Shown here piece after piece: positions 34,403 to 46,166 of a stretch of DNA of 64,000 nt (positions are counted from its first letter, which is position 1; each line of letters begins with the position of its first letter). Origin of the DNA: Sanguinoderma infundibulare (taxonomy: Eukaryota > Basidiomycota > Agaricomycetes > Polyporales > Polyporaceae); contig JAVLRN010000006.1 in assembly GCA_032821775.1 (NCBI GenBank), positions 2,232,001-2,296,000 of the forward strand, in the 5' to 3' direction. The notes beneath the pieces were generated by a model that was not told where the DNA came from, did not search any database, and was given only the letters and a program-made list of their open reading frames with translations. Both the position numbers and the translations under genes were made by a program.

Positions 34403-36399
34403 ATGTTTCCGTTGAACGACTTTAATTTCGTCGCTTGCGCACTCGCAACGTTCTCGACCGCGGTGGCCTACAACGTCTCCCGCAGACGCGGCCGAAACTC
34501 CAGTGGCGGGTAAGCACATTCAATCCTTCCTCTCTTGATCTCCGAAAGCACCCTGCTGACCAGCGCCCCGCGTCGTTGCGGCCTACGCGTTCCCGTCATT
34601 TCGACATTCGACATACGGACCATTGCCATCCTGGTAGCCTCGCCGAAAGCGACCGCGCCAAGGAGAGTCGCCTCGGCTTCCTCAAGTTCCATCGCCGCAA
34701 CAGCACCGCAAGCGCGCGGTCCGCGAGCGTTGCCCCGAGCTACACCGAGAGCGACACTGGCACGGAGCCCCCCGCGAGCGAGTGCGGTACCCCCGTGCCC
34801 TGCTCCGAGCTACAGCTTCAACAAGGACGGGAGCAGGAACAACAACTTGAAAGCGTGAGCATCTCTCGTCGGCTTTGCGCTCTCGTGGCGACCATCACAG
34901 CACTGGGACCAACGTGTCACTGGCAAGTGTGGCTCCTGCGGACCGGCAACGATGGGTAGACGCGATGACGGTGCAGCGCTGCGCGCGGGCCAGGTGTTGA
35001 TTCGGTCTCTGTCTGTCTTGCAGCTTCCGGACGCCGTCTCCGAGTCCGAGGACGGGACGCTCAAGCGAAAGCGGTCGCCCCCGCCACTTGCAGTAAGTTC
35101 CGTCATTCATTCGCTCTCAACATGTGGGTCATGAGATCTGCTCAGTCGTTCATACATTGTATCGCGACAGAGTGCCGACACGCCCCCCACTAAGCGACGC
35201 AGGTCGCCGCCTGCGGGGGAGGAACGATGCGATGCGGCCGCGGTGAAGGTCGCGGAGAGCACGCCTCAAGTCCCCAGTATCGACGGTATGCCGGCTGCAG
35301 CCGGTGTCATTACCGCCACCGTTATCGGTGCGGAGGGTGAGGTTCCGGGGTCAGCTGAAGTGCCGGCCGTTGCGGAACAAACACTTGTGGTGGACGGATT
35401 CACGCCTCCGTCTGCCCCTGCGCCCCCATCCGTCGAATCGCCTCCGACCGCCAACCCGACTACGCCTCCCGCATCTCCGCAGAACCTTTCCGCGATCAAG
35501 TCTTTCATCCACCCTTCGACTCCTGGTGCTTCGTGGCACACCAACGCCGCTCCCATTGTAGCAGTAAGTCCTATGTGCGTACAACTGCGGGTTGTTGTAC
35601 ACTAACCCTGTGCTCCTTCAGGCAAGATCTTCTTCCGCCTTTTCGGCTTTCACAGGACAACGCTCCGCTTTTGCAAGCTCGCTTGCAGATGTCCAGAAGG
35701 CGCCTGTCTGGTCAACAAGCACAAACCCTCCCTCTTCCGTCTTTGGCGAGACGCTATCAGCTTTCGCGACGTCGGACCCGAACCCCCTCGCCTCGCCGAC
35801 ACCTTCCGCCGCGACGGCACAGACTGGTAAGTGGCCACCTGAGTCGCTGCGCTTTCGCGCTAAGTGCTCATACGGCGTTTGACACAGTCGTGACCGGTGA
35901 GGAGGACGAAGATGTGGAGACGGAGATAAAGGGAGCAAAGGTCTTCATCAAGCGAGGCGACCGCGACTTCTGTGAAGGTATTCTTGGCAACGTCAAGTTC
36001 CTCAAGCACAAGGAGACCGGCGCCCAGCGTATTCGTCAGTCCCATCGCCTCTGCCTGAGCGCATCCAGTTGCTGATAGGTATGCGCTTCAGTGTTCCGTC
36101 GGGAACCTGTCTGGAAGGTCACTATGAGCGTACGGCTGCGGCCGGTCGTTCGTTGCTCCTTCGACGAAGAGCAGGGTGCACTCCGCGTAACACTAAAGGA
36201 GCCCGTAGCGGACACCCAGCACGAGCAGTTGGTCATTTACGCGTTGAAGGTACGTAACTGTCGCTGGGTGTCATTTAAGCTATTGCTGATTTCTTTGTGT
36301 TTGTTCAGCGCGGAAAGGCCTCGCGGTCCGAATTCGCAGAGTTTGCGAAGGCGGTCGCGGCTAGTGCGCAAGTACTACAAGACCAGACTCGCGCGTGAC
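34403..36399 (+). CDS. Ran-binding-domain (RanBD1) protein with N-terminal hydrophobic segment
   Basis: A multi-exon gene. The C-terminal third is a RanBD1 domain: EDVETEIKGAKVFIKRGDRD, GILGNVKFLKHKETGAQRI, then across an intron LFRREPVWKVTMSVRLRPVV and QHEQLVIYALKRGKASRSEF, ending VLQDQTRA, stop at 36399. The middle is Ser/Pro/Thr-rich with a basic KRRRSPP stretch that could be a nuclear signal, and an FG-like context is absent. Together these suggest a Yrb2/RanBP3- or Nup2-like protein that binds Ran-GTP in nuclear transport. Exon 1 encodes FNFVACALATFSTAVAYNV followed by SRRRGR, a likely membrane anchor, which is unusual for this family. At least six introns. Exon 1 has a good start context (CCACCATG). 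If exon 1 is not joined, the start would lie further downstream. Confidence 0.78.
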
Positions 36400-37714
36400 G
36401 TGCTTCTGGCGGATGCGGTGGTGACGTTCGCCACCTCTTCACCGAAGACGCAACACCGTGTCACGTCTCATGTGGCCTATTACGACATCCAGAGCGTACC
36501 TTCAGGGTTAGTCGCGCAGGGCCCGGCGCCTGCGCTGCGGCTACAGTAACTTAATCGTTCGTTCAAGGACGGAGGTGAAGGCAGGACAAGACCTCCAGAA
36601 ATACCGCGTTCCTATGTAACAAGTAATCCGCATATCCACACGAACCAGACAGTCTTCCAGGAGAAGTGGGAAGCGTCTTCGTGTCCGCATTCGTGTATTG
36701 ACGTTCCGAACAAAGTTCCGCCTCGCGTTCGATTTCCCACTATCCCACGCCGATACGTGCAATGTGGCAGCTGTCTGCATGCGCCTCGCCAAATCCGGCT
36801 GAACAGTGCTGATGTCCGCTCAGCTCAGCTGAGTCCGGTCGCAGGGCATCGCTGTTGTCTTGCCTCGGTCACCAGGGGCGGGTGCAACTACACGCGTTTT
36901 CTAGAGGTTTGCAGCACGATAAACCGGTGAATATCCGGCTAGACAGACGGCGAACCAACATGAATCCCTTTTATACCAAGTTCGATATCGAGTTAGTCAA
37001 CGAGGAGAATAGTGGACCACCCCGCCGTTAGTGTCTTCCGGAACAAGCGCTAGAATGTACTTGCTTAGTACGTACTACAGCAACACGACATTGATTGACA
37101 GTGAACATGACAGCGCATACCGAAGACGAAGAAGAGAAGCATGCGCGAAGAAGGCCATGAGTAGTGCACGCACGGCGAGCCTTATTGTGTTTGTAGCCCG
37201 ACGGACACACGGACGTTGTGCTCTCTATGGCAGGCGTTGTACTTCAGCAAGGGACCCCGAGGCACCGTACGGGCGGCATCGACGGCACCCGGCGGCAAGA
37301 GACAATAAGAGGCCAGTGGCCGGGGTCTCGGCCCGGATTGTTGTGGGTGCGGGTTTGGATTGCAATGCGGACAAGCGCCGGCGCGTGTTTATAGACGGTG
37401 TTGATGTTTCCTACCCGACGCCAATTGTCCCTCGGCAGGGCGTGGCCTCACTTTTGTCCACTGTCTGTTCTTAAGGACCGTTCCTACACTGCTGGTTCAC
37501 CACACCAGCTAGTCTAGTGTTCTCCTGCAGCTTGCATCTCCTCTCCGCTCTCCCGCATTGCTCTCCCAGATACCACAGATACCCGGACCTATCTATCCTC
37601 TGTAGCCATAACCAGCAACTCGTCTTTGTCTTCCAGCTCAACCACGTCTGACGCATCTCGGCTCTTTACACTAGTCTCCCCAGGACACGTTTTTACGTTC
37701 TTCATCCGTTTCTG
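36400..37714. other. Intergenic region
   Basis: About 1.3 kb between the Ran-binding gene and the transcribed leader of the next gene. A short plus-strand frame (37031-37474) shows no domain. It probably contains the promoter of the intronless gene; TC-rich tracts appear from about 37500 onward. Confidence 0.4.
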
Positions 37715-37785
37715 GTAAGCACCTCCCTACCTCCGATGCTGTCTTTGCGACTGCCGCAGTTGCTAACGTACATTGCGCCGGACAG
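37715..37785 (+). other. Probable 5'-UTR intron of the gene at 37834
   Basis: GTAAGC at 37715 and GGACAG ending at 37785 bracket 71 nt with a perfect branch-point sequence TGCTAAC about 25 nt before the acceptor. Both flanks are TC-rich untranslated-leader-like sequence, and the ATG follows 49 nt after the acceptor. The coding part of this gene has no intron. Confidence 0.5.
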
Positions 37786-37833
37786 ACGTCTTCCCTTCCA
37801 CGCCCAAGTTTCCTAACGCACCTAATTTTCTTC

Positions 37834-39429
37834 ATGTCTGCCGCTATCACGACCGCTCAAATTAACTCGACCGCCGACAACGTCCAAGCCCCAGCCTACG
37901 CATTCCTCTCATACCCGCCCCCGCAGAAGAAACGCCCCACGCAGCCTCTCCCTTCTCCGCCGGCACCCAAACGCCCCTCCTGCGCTCAGCCCTGCCCTAG
38001 GCGTCGGTCGGCCACCACCTCCACTATCGCGGCTTGGGTCGCCGCTGTTCAGCCCGGGTCTCCCGCTCCATACTCGCCCCGCCGTCGCTCCTCGATTTCG
38101 AGCACCCGCCGTTCATCCTACGGCTCTGCTTCTATCGTCTCCCGCCGCCCATCGGTCAACGCAGGGACCCCACACTCTGCATCGTTCCTGAACGGCCAGG
38201 TCATCACTCCGTGCGTCAAGGACTTCAAGCCGGATCTTACCGCAGTCGGATACACCTCCGTCTTCGTGAACTTCCCGGAGACACCGCTTTCCGCTACAGT
38301 CTCTCTTTACACGGCCGCGGCGGACAAGGCCCATCCCCCGCCCTCCTTCACCCGCATCCCTCCTGCGAAGGGCCTCAAGCACTTCCGCTCTCTCTCCGCA
38401 CTCAAGACTGGGAAGCGTGCCCGCTCCGCCATGCGTGCTCCACTTTCGCCCGTGATCAAGTCCCCCGTCCACGCAAACTCCAAGGCGGCGCGTGTGCAGG
38501 CGAGTGCAGCCATCAGTGCGAGCAAGAAGTCCAAGTACGCAAAGTTCCGCCCTCCCCCGCTCGCCACAGAGCTCGCGCTCGCGCAGCTCGCCGACGGCGG
38601 CTCGATCGAGGACCACATCCGCCGGTTCGCCGAGGCGCAAGCCAAGGCCGGCGGTGCGACCGAGCTGACGCGTGACGGCCGCCTCGTCGGCGTCTCCGAC
38701 GTCTACCGCGACGGCATGGGCGGCGTCTGGCGCGACCAGGACGAGGAATGGGAGTACGCGCACCTCCTGGGCGGTGACCAGGAGTGGTGCGGAAGCGAGG
38801 AGAGCTGGGTCCGCTTTGGGTCGCCCACCAAGTCACGCAAGTCCTCGCTCGTCCCCTCGGAGAACGATGACCCGCGCCGCGGGAGCGTCTCCAGCCAGGA
38901 CTCGGATCTCGACCCGCGCTACGCCATGCAAGCGGAGGACACCCGTGATGACCTCGCCGCGTTCGGGAGCGCGCTCGCCCCCGCATGCGCGCGCCGCCCG
39001 GGCATGTCTGTCCTCGCGATCCCTGCGCGCGCACGTCGCACCGCGAAGCACCTCCGCAAGCCCGAGTTCCTCCTCGACGTCTTCCCCGTACCTGAGGGCG
39101 CTGTTGCCCCTCCTGTCGTCCACTCGGCCAGAGCCCCGGCTCCCAAACAGCGCAAGCGTCCCGCTCCCCTCACTCTTACCCCGCCCAGCCCGGCCTTCAA
39201 GTGCCCGACGAACCCCCAGGACGCGGAGCACGTCCGGGACGACTTCCTCGCGGCGTCGTTCGCGCCCGCCCCCGCATCCAAGGGCGCTCACAGGCGCCTT
39301 GAGGCTCCACGGGTCGCCGGACCGCTCTCGCCCCTCCGTGCCGAGGAGACCGGTGCGAAGAAGCCGGCGACAAAACTGGGCATGCGTGGCCTCTTGCGGG
39401 CCATGGGCGGCAAGAAGGGCGACCTCTAG
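37834..39429 (+). CDS. Intronless basic, Pro/Ser/Ala-rich protein of unknown function
   Basis: A single frame of 531 residues starts MSAAITTAQINSTADNVQAP and ends MGGKKGDL. The N-terminal 120 residues are Pro/Ser/Arg-rich. Around residues 125-165 there is a more ordered block (DFKPDLTAVGYTSVFVNFPE). Around 245-330 a charged block follows (LALAQLADGGSIEDHIRRF, GRLVGVSDVYRDGMGGVWR, EEWEYAHLLGGDQEW), which looks like the conserved core. The rest is Ala/Pro/Lys-rich. No known domain or membrane segment is seen. A 531-codon frame with normal composition and a spliced leader make it a real gene. A long antisense frame (38833-39528) is a GC-rich shadow. Confidence 0.75.
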   Translation: MSAAITTAQINSTADNVQAPAYAFLSYPPPQKKRPTQPLPSPPAPKRPSCAQPCPRRRSATTSTIAAWVAAVQPGSPAPYSPRRRSSISSTRRSSYGSASIVSRRPSVNAGTPHSASFLNGQVITPCVKDFKPDLTAVGYTSVFVNFPETPLSATVSLYTAAADKAHPPPSFTRIPPAKGLKHFRSLSALKTGKRARSAMRAPLSPVIKSPVHANSKAARVQASAAISASKKSKYAKFRPPPLATELALAQLADGGSIEDHIRRFAEAQAKAGGATELTRDGRLVGVSDVYRDGMGGVWRDQDEEWEYAHLLGGDQEWCGSEESWVRFGSPTKSRKSSLVPSENDDPRRGSVSSQDSDLDPRYAMQAEDTRDDLAAFGSALAPACARRPGMSVLAIPARARRTAKHLRKPEFLLDVFPVPEGAVAPPVVHSARAPAPKQRKRPAPLTLTPPSPAFKCPTNPQDAEHVRDDFLAASFAPAPASKGAHRRLEAPRVAGPLSPLRAEETGAKKPATKLGMRGLLRAMGGKKGDL

Positions 39430-39944
39430 GCTCAAGGTTGGCGAACTGTATACGGACGGTCTCGCGAAGTAGATCTGGATATTCACTTCGCGCTCGAAAA
39501 CGCGGCGAGCTGCACTCGCTACGCGCACGACCTGTAACGGCTTTCTTCATGTGTTTGATGTCTCGGCTTTGACTGTTGTTTGCTTGCTCTGGTTGCATGC
39601 TTTCGATCCTCACAAATCTTGTGTTCTGTACATACTCGCGCACTTGTAGTTTGTTATATTAGCTTGTAATTCTATTGATGGCTGTTGTATTATCTTATTA
39701 GCATTGGCTCGCTTGTAGCAATATAATATTCTGCCTTGCTGTCTATATCTGCCCTTTTCTGTATGTGATCGCCTCACACATCGAGGAGATATCAGGTGTG
39801 GCCGTGCAAGCGCTGGGCCAAACAAGAGCAAACGTGTCAAGGAGGCGCGTCGGAGCGCGCGACGCGTCTGACCACTCACACGAGCCCAGCCACTCTCCGA
39901 CAACGCATACCCAGCCGCCGAACTCGTTCTGTACTATCACCAAG
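39430..39944. other. Intergenic region, AT-rich 3' flank then promoter
   Basis: About 515 nt. The first part is clearly AT-rich (about 39640-39750, TATATTAG and AATATAATATT), a likely 3' UTR and termination zone. The remainder precedes the next gene and is its probable promoter. Confidence 0.45.
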
Positions 39945-41885
39945 ATGGACGTCGACACGGAGCAGTTGCGCAAGACCGCTCTGATGGTCATCTCGAAGGT
40001 GGTCACGGAAGGGAAGCTCGAGTACGTAACAGCTCCACGCATCCCATTCCGCTTTGGGCGCAGTTACGCGCGTACTAGTGCATATATGCGGGTGGCTAAC
40101 CAAGATTGCAGAGAAAATACCCAGAAGGTGATTAGAAGGAAGGTCGAAAGCGCGATGGGCCTGGAAGAGGGCGCGCTCGACGCAAGGGAACACAAGGACA
40201 TCGTCAAGGACGTCGTGCAAGACTACATTGTGAGCCACGATGTCTCTTGAACGCGGAGGTAGCTAGTCATTGAACATTCCCACAGGCAAACCACGAGGAA
40301 GGAAACGCAGAAGAGGCCGAAAAGGAGATGCCGAAGAAAGGAAAGGGCAAAAAGGCCAAGTCGGCGGCGGCGGAAGAGGCCAAAGCCGCGAAGCCTCGCA
40401 AGCCCCGGACGTCTGCACCCAAGTCGAAGGGCGAAGGGCCCGCACCCAAGAAAGCGGACAAAGGCAAGAAGCCCGCCAGGTCCGCTGTACGTGCATGTCC
40501 AAGGTCACGGCTGGTGGCAACGCTAACGGTTTACCTCAGTCCTTAGTTCCGACCTCCGACGAGGAGGGGCCGGACAAGCCTGTCGCATCGAAATCGAACC
40601 CCTCAAGGAAGCGTGCCGCTAAGGCGAAACGAGTGGATAGCGATGGCGACGTCGGTCTTCTCTGTCCATGAAATTCTTCTCCACTCACAACAGGTTGCTT
40701 CAGGCCTCCGACGCAGACAAGTCTCCCGAGCCGCCGGCAAAGCGGCAGAAGGCCACGACTCCTGCCAGAGACGAAGACTCTGCCATCCCACCCCCTTCGT
40801 CGTCCTCCCCGGCTGCCCCAGCCGCAGCCCAGGATGAATCCCAACCCGAGGCCGCGGAGAAGCGCGGCGACGGTGAAGTACGTATTCCACCTTACCCTGT
40901 GCCACGTGTGGTCCTTGCTGATGCTTTGCTTACTTCAATGCGCCGTTGTCCCGCTACCTCTTTGACATAAAAACAGAAGAGCGAATCGGAGATGTCGGTC
41001 CTAATTGATGACGACCCCCCAGCCCAGAAGCGCAAGAAGAAGGCCGACACCGGCGCGGTACGTCTAAACGTCTATCATATGGGACCCAGTGTGTCTGGCT
41101 ATGAGCCACGTTGTTGACGGCCCTATCTCGATTGCTCGTCTATGTCGGCCTCCCTGCAGGGCCCGTCTTCATCTTCTCGCGTCAGTGTCATCTCCGCTCC
41201 CGTACAGCATTGTTGGCGCGTGCTAACGCCGTCTGGACCCGCACGCGCACAGGGCGAGAAGGGCACGAGAGGCCGGAAGCGCAAGGAGCCGGCCAAGGAG
41301 TTGTCCAAGGACGAGGAGACGATCAAACGGCTCAAGGTCGGTCCCCCGCCAGCGTTATGTCCGTCCCGCCTCTCATCCGAAACGCTCTTCCTCTCCCACA
41401 GTCGCTCGTGGTCGCGTGCGGCGTCCGCAAAGTGTGGTCGAAGGAGTTCAAGGACCTGGACAAGCCCTCCGATCAGATCCGCCGGCTCCGACAGATCCTC
41501 ACCGATCTCGGCATGAGCGGACGGATGAGCATGGAGCAGGCGAAGGCGATCAAGGAAAAGCGAGAGTTTGAGAAGGAACTCGGTGCGTCTGCAGACGTTT
41601 TGTTCTCGCGTGGGACGTTCGGCTCAATGCGCCCCCTCCTCGTTCCCCCAGAGGACGTCCAAGAGTTCGCGCAGAAGATGGAATCCGCTAGCCGACGTCG
41701 GGCCCAGAAATCGAATGCAGCCGAGGAGGCACCCATGGACGACTCCGACGATGAAGTACCACCGAAACGTCGTGTAAGTCATCCGCCTGTCTCGCGGGAA
41801 TGCATCCCGCTCACCAGCAGCTTTCCAGGTCACCGCAAGACAGAGCATCATGGCGTTCCTGGCAGACGAGGAAGAAAGTGAATGA
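39945..41885 (+). CDS. HIRIP3-like histone chaperone (CHZ-type)
   Basis: Many short exons. The N-terminal domain reads DTEQLRKTALMVISKVVTEG, ENTQKVIRRKVESAMGLEEG and KDIVKDVVQDYI, the helical DEK_C-like start seen in HIRIP3 proteins. A long Lys/Glu/Pro/Ala-rich disordered middle follows with an acidic stretch (SESEMSVLIDDDPP). The C-terminal helical block is VVACGVRKVWSKEFKDLDKP and IRRLRQILTDLGMSGRMSME, then a short acidic end (FLADEEESE), stop at 41885. HIRIP3 binds the H2A-H2B dimer and helps deposit it on chromatin, so the protein should be nuclear. The acidic stretch before the conserved helix fits a histone-binding CHZ motif. An in-frame segment between KEL and EDVQEFAQ is an intron (GTGCGT...CCCCAG). 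Confidence 0.75.
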
Positions 41886-42169
41886 CCGTCAAAGTCGTAC
41901 ATATTCAGATTCTGAACATACTGATACCCTGCTCTCATATAATTACTGATGTACGGTCTGTGGATCATCGCTCGGCATCTCATTCTCCGGTGTGGCAGGC
42001 GGATTAGCGGTTGACGTACCGGGATAGCTAGTTGACGCGGATCCTTATCTTTGGTAGCATGATGTGTCATGCAAAGGGAACGGGGTCAATTGCGTATATG
42101 TACGAAACAAATGATTAAAGAAATGTTGAGAAAACATCAGAATCAAGTCATACTGAAGGAAAATGTTAC

Positions 42170-42261
42170 TCTCTGTCGGGGAGTCGAACCCCGCTTTCGC
42201 GCGTATTACAAGGCCCAAGAGCAATGACAGGCGCGTGTACTATCCAATATACTAACAGAGA
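42170..42261 (-). tRNA. tRNA-Asp (anticodon GTC) with intron
   Basis: On the minus strand the acceptor arms TCTCTGT and ACAGAGA pair perfectly, the T-arm is GGGG-TTCGACT-CCCC, and the D-arm is as in eukaryotic tRNA-Asp (TAGTATATTGGATAGTA). The anticodon GTC is at 42228-42226. The anticodon stem CGCGC/GCGCG closes only if about 21 nt (42224-42204) starting one base 3' of the anticodon are removed, the standard place for a nuclear tRNA intron. The mature molecule would be 71 nt before CCA addition. Confidence 0.9.
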
Positions 42262-45200
42262 CTTGCTTGTGATTTATCTAATGTCACTATGAATAGTTCC
42301 AATGGGACTAACCTCCACGGTCGGACCGATTTCTCAACCACAACTGCTTGACGTTATGGCCTGCAGCCTTGCCATATCAAATTGTGCAATGTATATTCAA
42401 GCCTCTCAATACATGTTTTTCCAGTATTTCGGTTTCACTGCCCCGCTTGCTTTAATTCAAGTTGTTCCAGGCGCGGATGCTATTTGATACTCGTGCTCCA
42501 AGCCCACCGCCAGGCCGGTGTGTGAGTTGAGGAGAGACGACCAAAGCTGACGATCGCCCCAGCTGGGTTCGTTCCGACTCTCGCCCCCTCCTGACCTGAT
42601 GTCTTGATTCTCACGAAAATAGTCAGGCCATCGAGGCCTCTCTGCGCCGAGCCTGGGGGACGGGGATAATGGATAGGGCTTCGCCGACTCTTCGGATGGG
42701 CCGGGGATGTGCGCGAGACCGTTTTGCGCATGCCGCAGGCCAGCCAGGCGCGGCTCGATGCGAGGGCGTGGAGCGGCCACTGTCAGGGTGCGGTTCGTCT
42801 CGGGCTAGAGACGGGCATTGCGAAGGGGGTGCGTCACTGTGGACGGGCATTACATGTCCGGGTAGAAGCTCTATTGTGGAGTACGGGGAGGGGAAGAGCA
42901 ACGTTGGCAATACGGGGGGCTTCACAGAATGTGGGCGCACCTCAATGTTCATTGACAGGGACCACGGTGCGTGTTGGCTAGTCAAGGGGGCCGAAGTACG
43001 GAGAGGACGAAGAGCGATAGCGAAAGGGTATTACGGACCAGGCTCGCGGTGAGCCGCAGGACCCTGCGAGGAGGTGAAGAGATGCTAACGTTCTGGGGTC
43101 GCAATGCTGGAGGCAGCGACGAATTTGGAGGTTGGAATTTGGTTCTACTGGATTGTTGGAGCGTCAGGACCAATGGAGCGGGACGCTCACCTCAAACACG
43201 AGGTCGCCTGCACACAAGTTTGAATGTCGTCTGGTGAGGCGGTTCTCGGGAGACGCTGGAACAGCGAAACGGCGACGTCACTGTGAGCTCACCAGCTGCC
43301 CACTAGATCTTCCCGATCTCCATGAGGAAGGCGTAGCCTGCAGGGTGGACTGGAACCGTTCGCCGCTAGGCCTTCCATTAACTGGCGTGATTCCTCGTCA
43401 AAATGTGGTGAGAGGGACGGTGAATATATCCAGTTTGGGCTTATGTCGCCGTGAAGCATGCCTTAAGCCCCTGCAGCATGCGCTGAGGAGCCCGTCGAAG
43501 AGGCCAGGTCACCTAAGATTTACAGAAGCCTATGTGGAAGCAGAGTGCGAGTGGGTAGGTCCAAGGGGCACAAATAATACCGAGGCGGGGGCTGGCGGAC
43601 AATGAGTTGGATGGCGGGTCCGGAAGGAATCATTACCGGAATTGGGCCTCGCAGACCGAAGTATGGCGCCCGTCGTACCGTCGACTCCAAGTCTTTCCCT
43701 GTCTTCCCTCGAACCCTCGCCCGTGGGGCCTAAATTGTCTAAATCATTGGTGCCTGCAGCATCCTGCCTTCTCTGCTTGAGTCTGGGCTATCGTATCACT
43801 TGCTCGTCCAACAAGGCGAGCGCAAGCGCTGATTGCGCTCCAGGTAGTCCTCTCCGATTAAGTTCATAAGCAATTGACCTGATAATGTACGTTGATCAAA
43901 GACTCACAGATCATTTGCGATGGTTTCGATACAATAGCGTTTGTATTGCACTACCCTGCGTTGTGAAAGCAGCAACTCTTTGTCCAAGGTGAGGTGTTGC
44001 TTACTTGGGCATTTCTACCCCTCCTCTCCTGACGTGGATGGACCCCTCTGCTCGTTTTGTGTCTGATTTCTCCCAGAACAATGGACTGACGTTATTCTTC
44101 GCGGCGCTTGTGGCTCGCGGTGCTTCAGTGAATAAGAATCATAGCTGCATTCTAAAGTTAGACATCTGGCGGTGTGTCAACACACGTCAGTTCCAATGCC
44201 GTAACGCTAGCGAGCAGCCACAAGTTCAGATAGTGCTCGACAGAAGGTGTTGCGCACCAGGTAGTCTCCTGCGAGTCGGTGCGAGGTATCAACCGTTCCG
44301 CTCATTCTCGGCTGAGCACTGAACGAAATACTTTCTTCAAAAGCCCGACTCGTTATCTTGACGGTATACCTATACAACATGACCTTGTCGACGATGGGCT
44401 GTCACAAGCCAGGGGTTGGGCCTATGGCACGTTGTGCCCGTTGTATTGTCTTGAGGTAGTCTGTTTCATGGTATCCCAAGCAGCGGAAACCTGTCATGCT
44501 CTCGGGCAGGTCAATCGATATCAGGTGAGTAGTCTTCGTTGCGTCAAGTATTGTTGACTCCTCTGTTTCGTAGACTCCGCGCCTTTGGAATATATGTGGT
44601 CAAGGGGCCTGAGGAAAGGGAAAGACGGGGAGTGGATGGCTTCACAGCTCACGTCATTTAAACGGTTGTGGAGAGGCCACATACCTGGCGCAGGCCTGCC
44701 GCATCGGTCACGGACAAGAGTGAAGATATCCCATTAAAGGACATGCAAGACCGAGCGAGGCTTAGCGAGCAACGCGAAGGTGAACGCCTGACTGGGGCCC
44801 GTTCGATTGAGTCCCTCATTTCTCACTCGCAAGTCGGCCTCGTGTTCCGCATTGGTTTGGTAAGTCCGGCAATATTAATCGGCACCTGAATTTTTGCCGC
44901 CGCTGCCCAACCGCTTTCTGTAGGTTATCACCGGGTACTCACACCGGATTCTGACCCGCGCCAGACATTCGGGATGCGAGGTCGGCGCCAGCCGCCCATT
45001 CCTCTCCTCATTCCAATCCACGTCCGACGCTCTGCACTCCACCTCAGCCCACCTCCGACGGTCTGGACCCCACCTCAGTCCTTCCGTCCGCTCCAGCATC
45101 ATCACGACTTGCCCTGGACCAGAGCTTTCACCACAGTGACCTGCCTCTTTCCGCTTCTCCTTGAGGATCGTTCAATGGGAGGCAACGCCTATCTTACACT

Positions 45201-46166
45201 GGCCTCAACACTGCAACAGTCGAGGGTGCGTCTTCTCATGAACTGGACCGCAAGCAACATAGGGCCTCACATTAGACTGGAGGAAAAGGACCAGCTCGCA
45301 AAATGTGCACGAAGCTTCTACGGGTGATGGGTGTGGCATTCGGGGATCGGGTGGACTTGGGACATGCCCTGGTAATGTTGTCTCGTTTTCGTTTGCGCAC
45401 ATGCGGCCTGGGACCTCTCGATCTACGACACGGTCGGGTTGTAATGCTCGGCCGACCTCCTGCTTGTCCCCCAAGGGCGATCTTCTCAACGCGTCTTACG
45501 ATGGACGTTGAACGGGCACCTGAAGAACCTCCCGCAAAGCCATCAGTCTGTCTTGGTATGTTCATCACGTGGATTTTTCCATACATCTATCCCCTTCCTG
45601 TTATCCCCCGTCTTGTCTTGCAACCTACGCATCGTCACAACCCAAGCACTGCGGCGCTCGAATATGAACCGTAGTGGTGTCTTATTGTTTCACGTCTCCA
45701 TCCGCCACTCTCCTGGTCCGTGCCGCTTCCGCTTCGTTGAATAGAGTGGGGCCCGTTGAGGTCCGTCGCCGTAATCTTGGAGGTTATCGGTGGAAGTCTG
45801 CCTGGCGAAACCGATGGGAAGCTGGCTAGAGGAAGGACGTTCGCAGGTGGTCCGCACGTTGCGCATAATGATTGTTTTTACGGATGTATCTCCATAAACG
45901 TCGCCAATCAAGTTACTCCTGGCTATTTATCAGCGGAAAGCAGGACCAGAAGAGGTCAAATTTGCAAGCTTCAAGTCGACCCTGGCTGATGCTTTCGGCG
46001 CCTACATGTGGAGCAACAGATCCGAATTCCGATTTGGGACTGCGACTACAACCAACACACCCACTAGTACTCCGCCCTGTGCGACCATTCACTTCCCTCA
46101 GTCCTTCACAAGAAGCCTGATCTGCATCCAGGCCAACCGTCTCATAGGAAAGCCATAGGCATCATC
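42262..46166. other. 3.9-kb gene-poor region
   Basis: No gene could be supported. Open frames up to about 157 codons exist on both strands but lack domains and splice structure. A faint ankyrin-like stretch (FFAALVARGASVNKN) lies near 44095-44140, and two related 16-mers with CCAGGTAGTC occur near 43840 and 44258. These may be relics of a decayed gene or element; no terminal repeats were found. Confidence 0.4.

Noticed and set aside
38833..39528. Long minus-strand frame of 231 codons
   Set aside because: It is antisense to the 531-residue gene; third-position GC bias creates open antisense frames throughout this window.
43999..44325. Ankyrin-like segment GASVNKN
   Set aside because: A single short match without the rest of an ankyrin repeat; too weak to call a gene.
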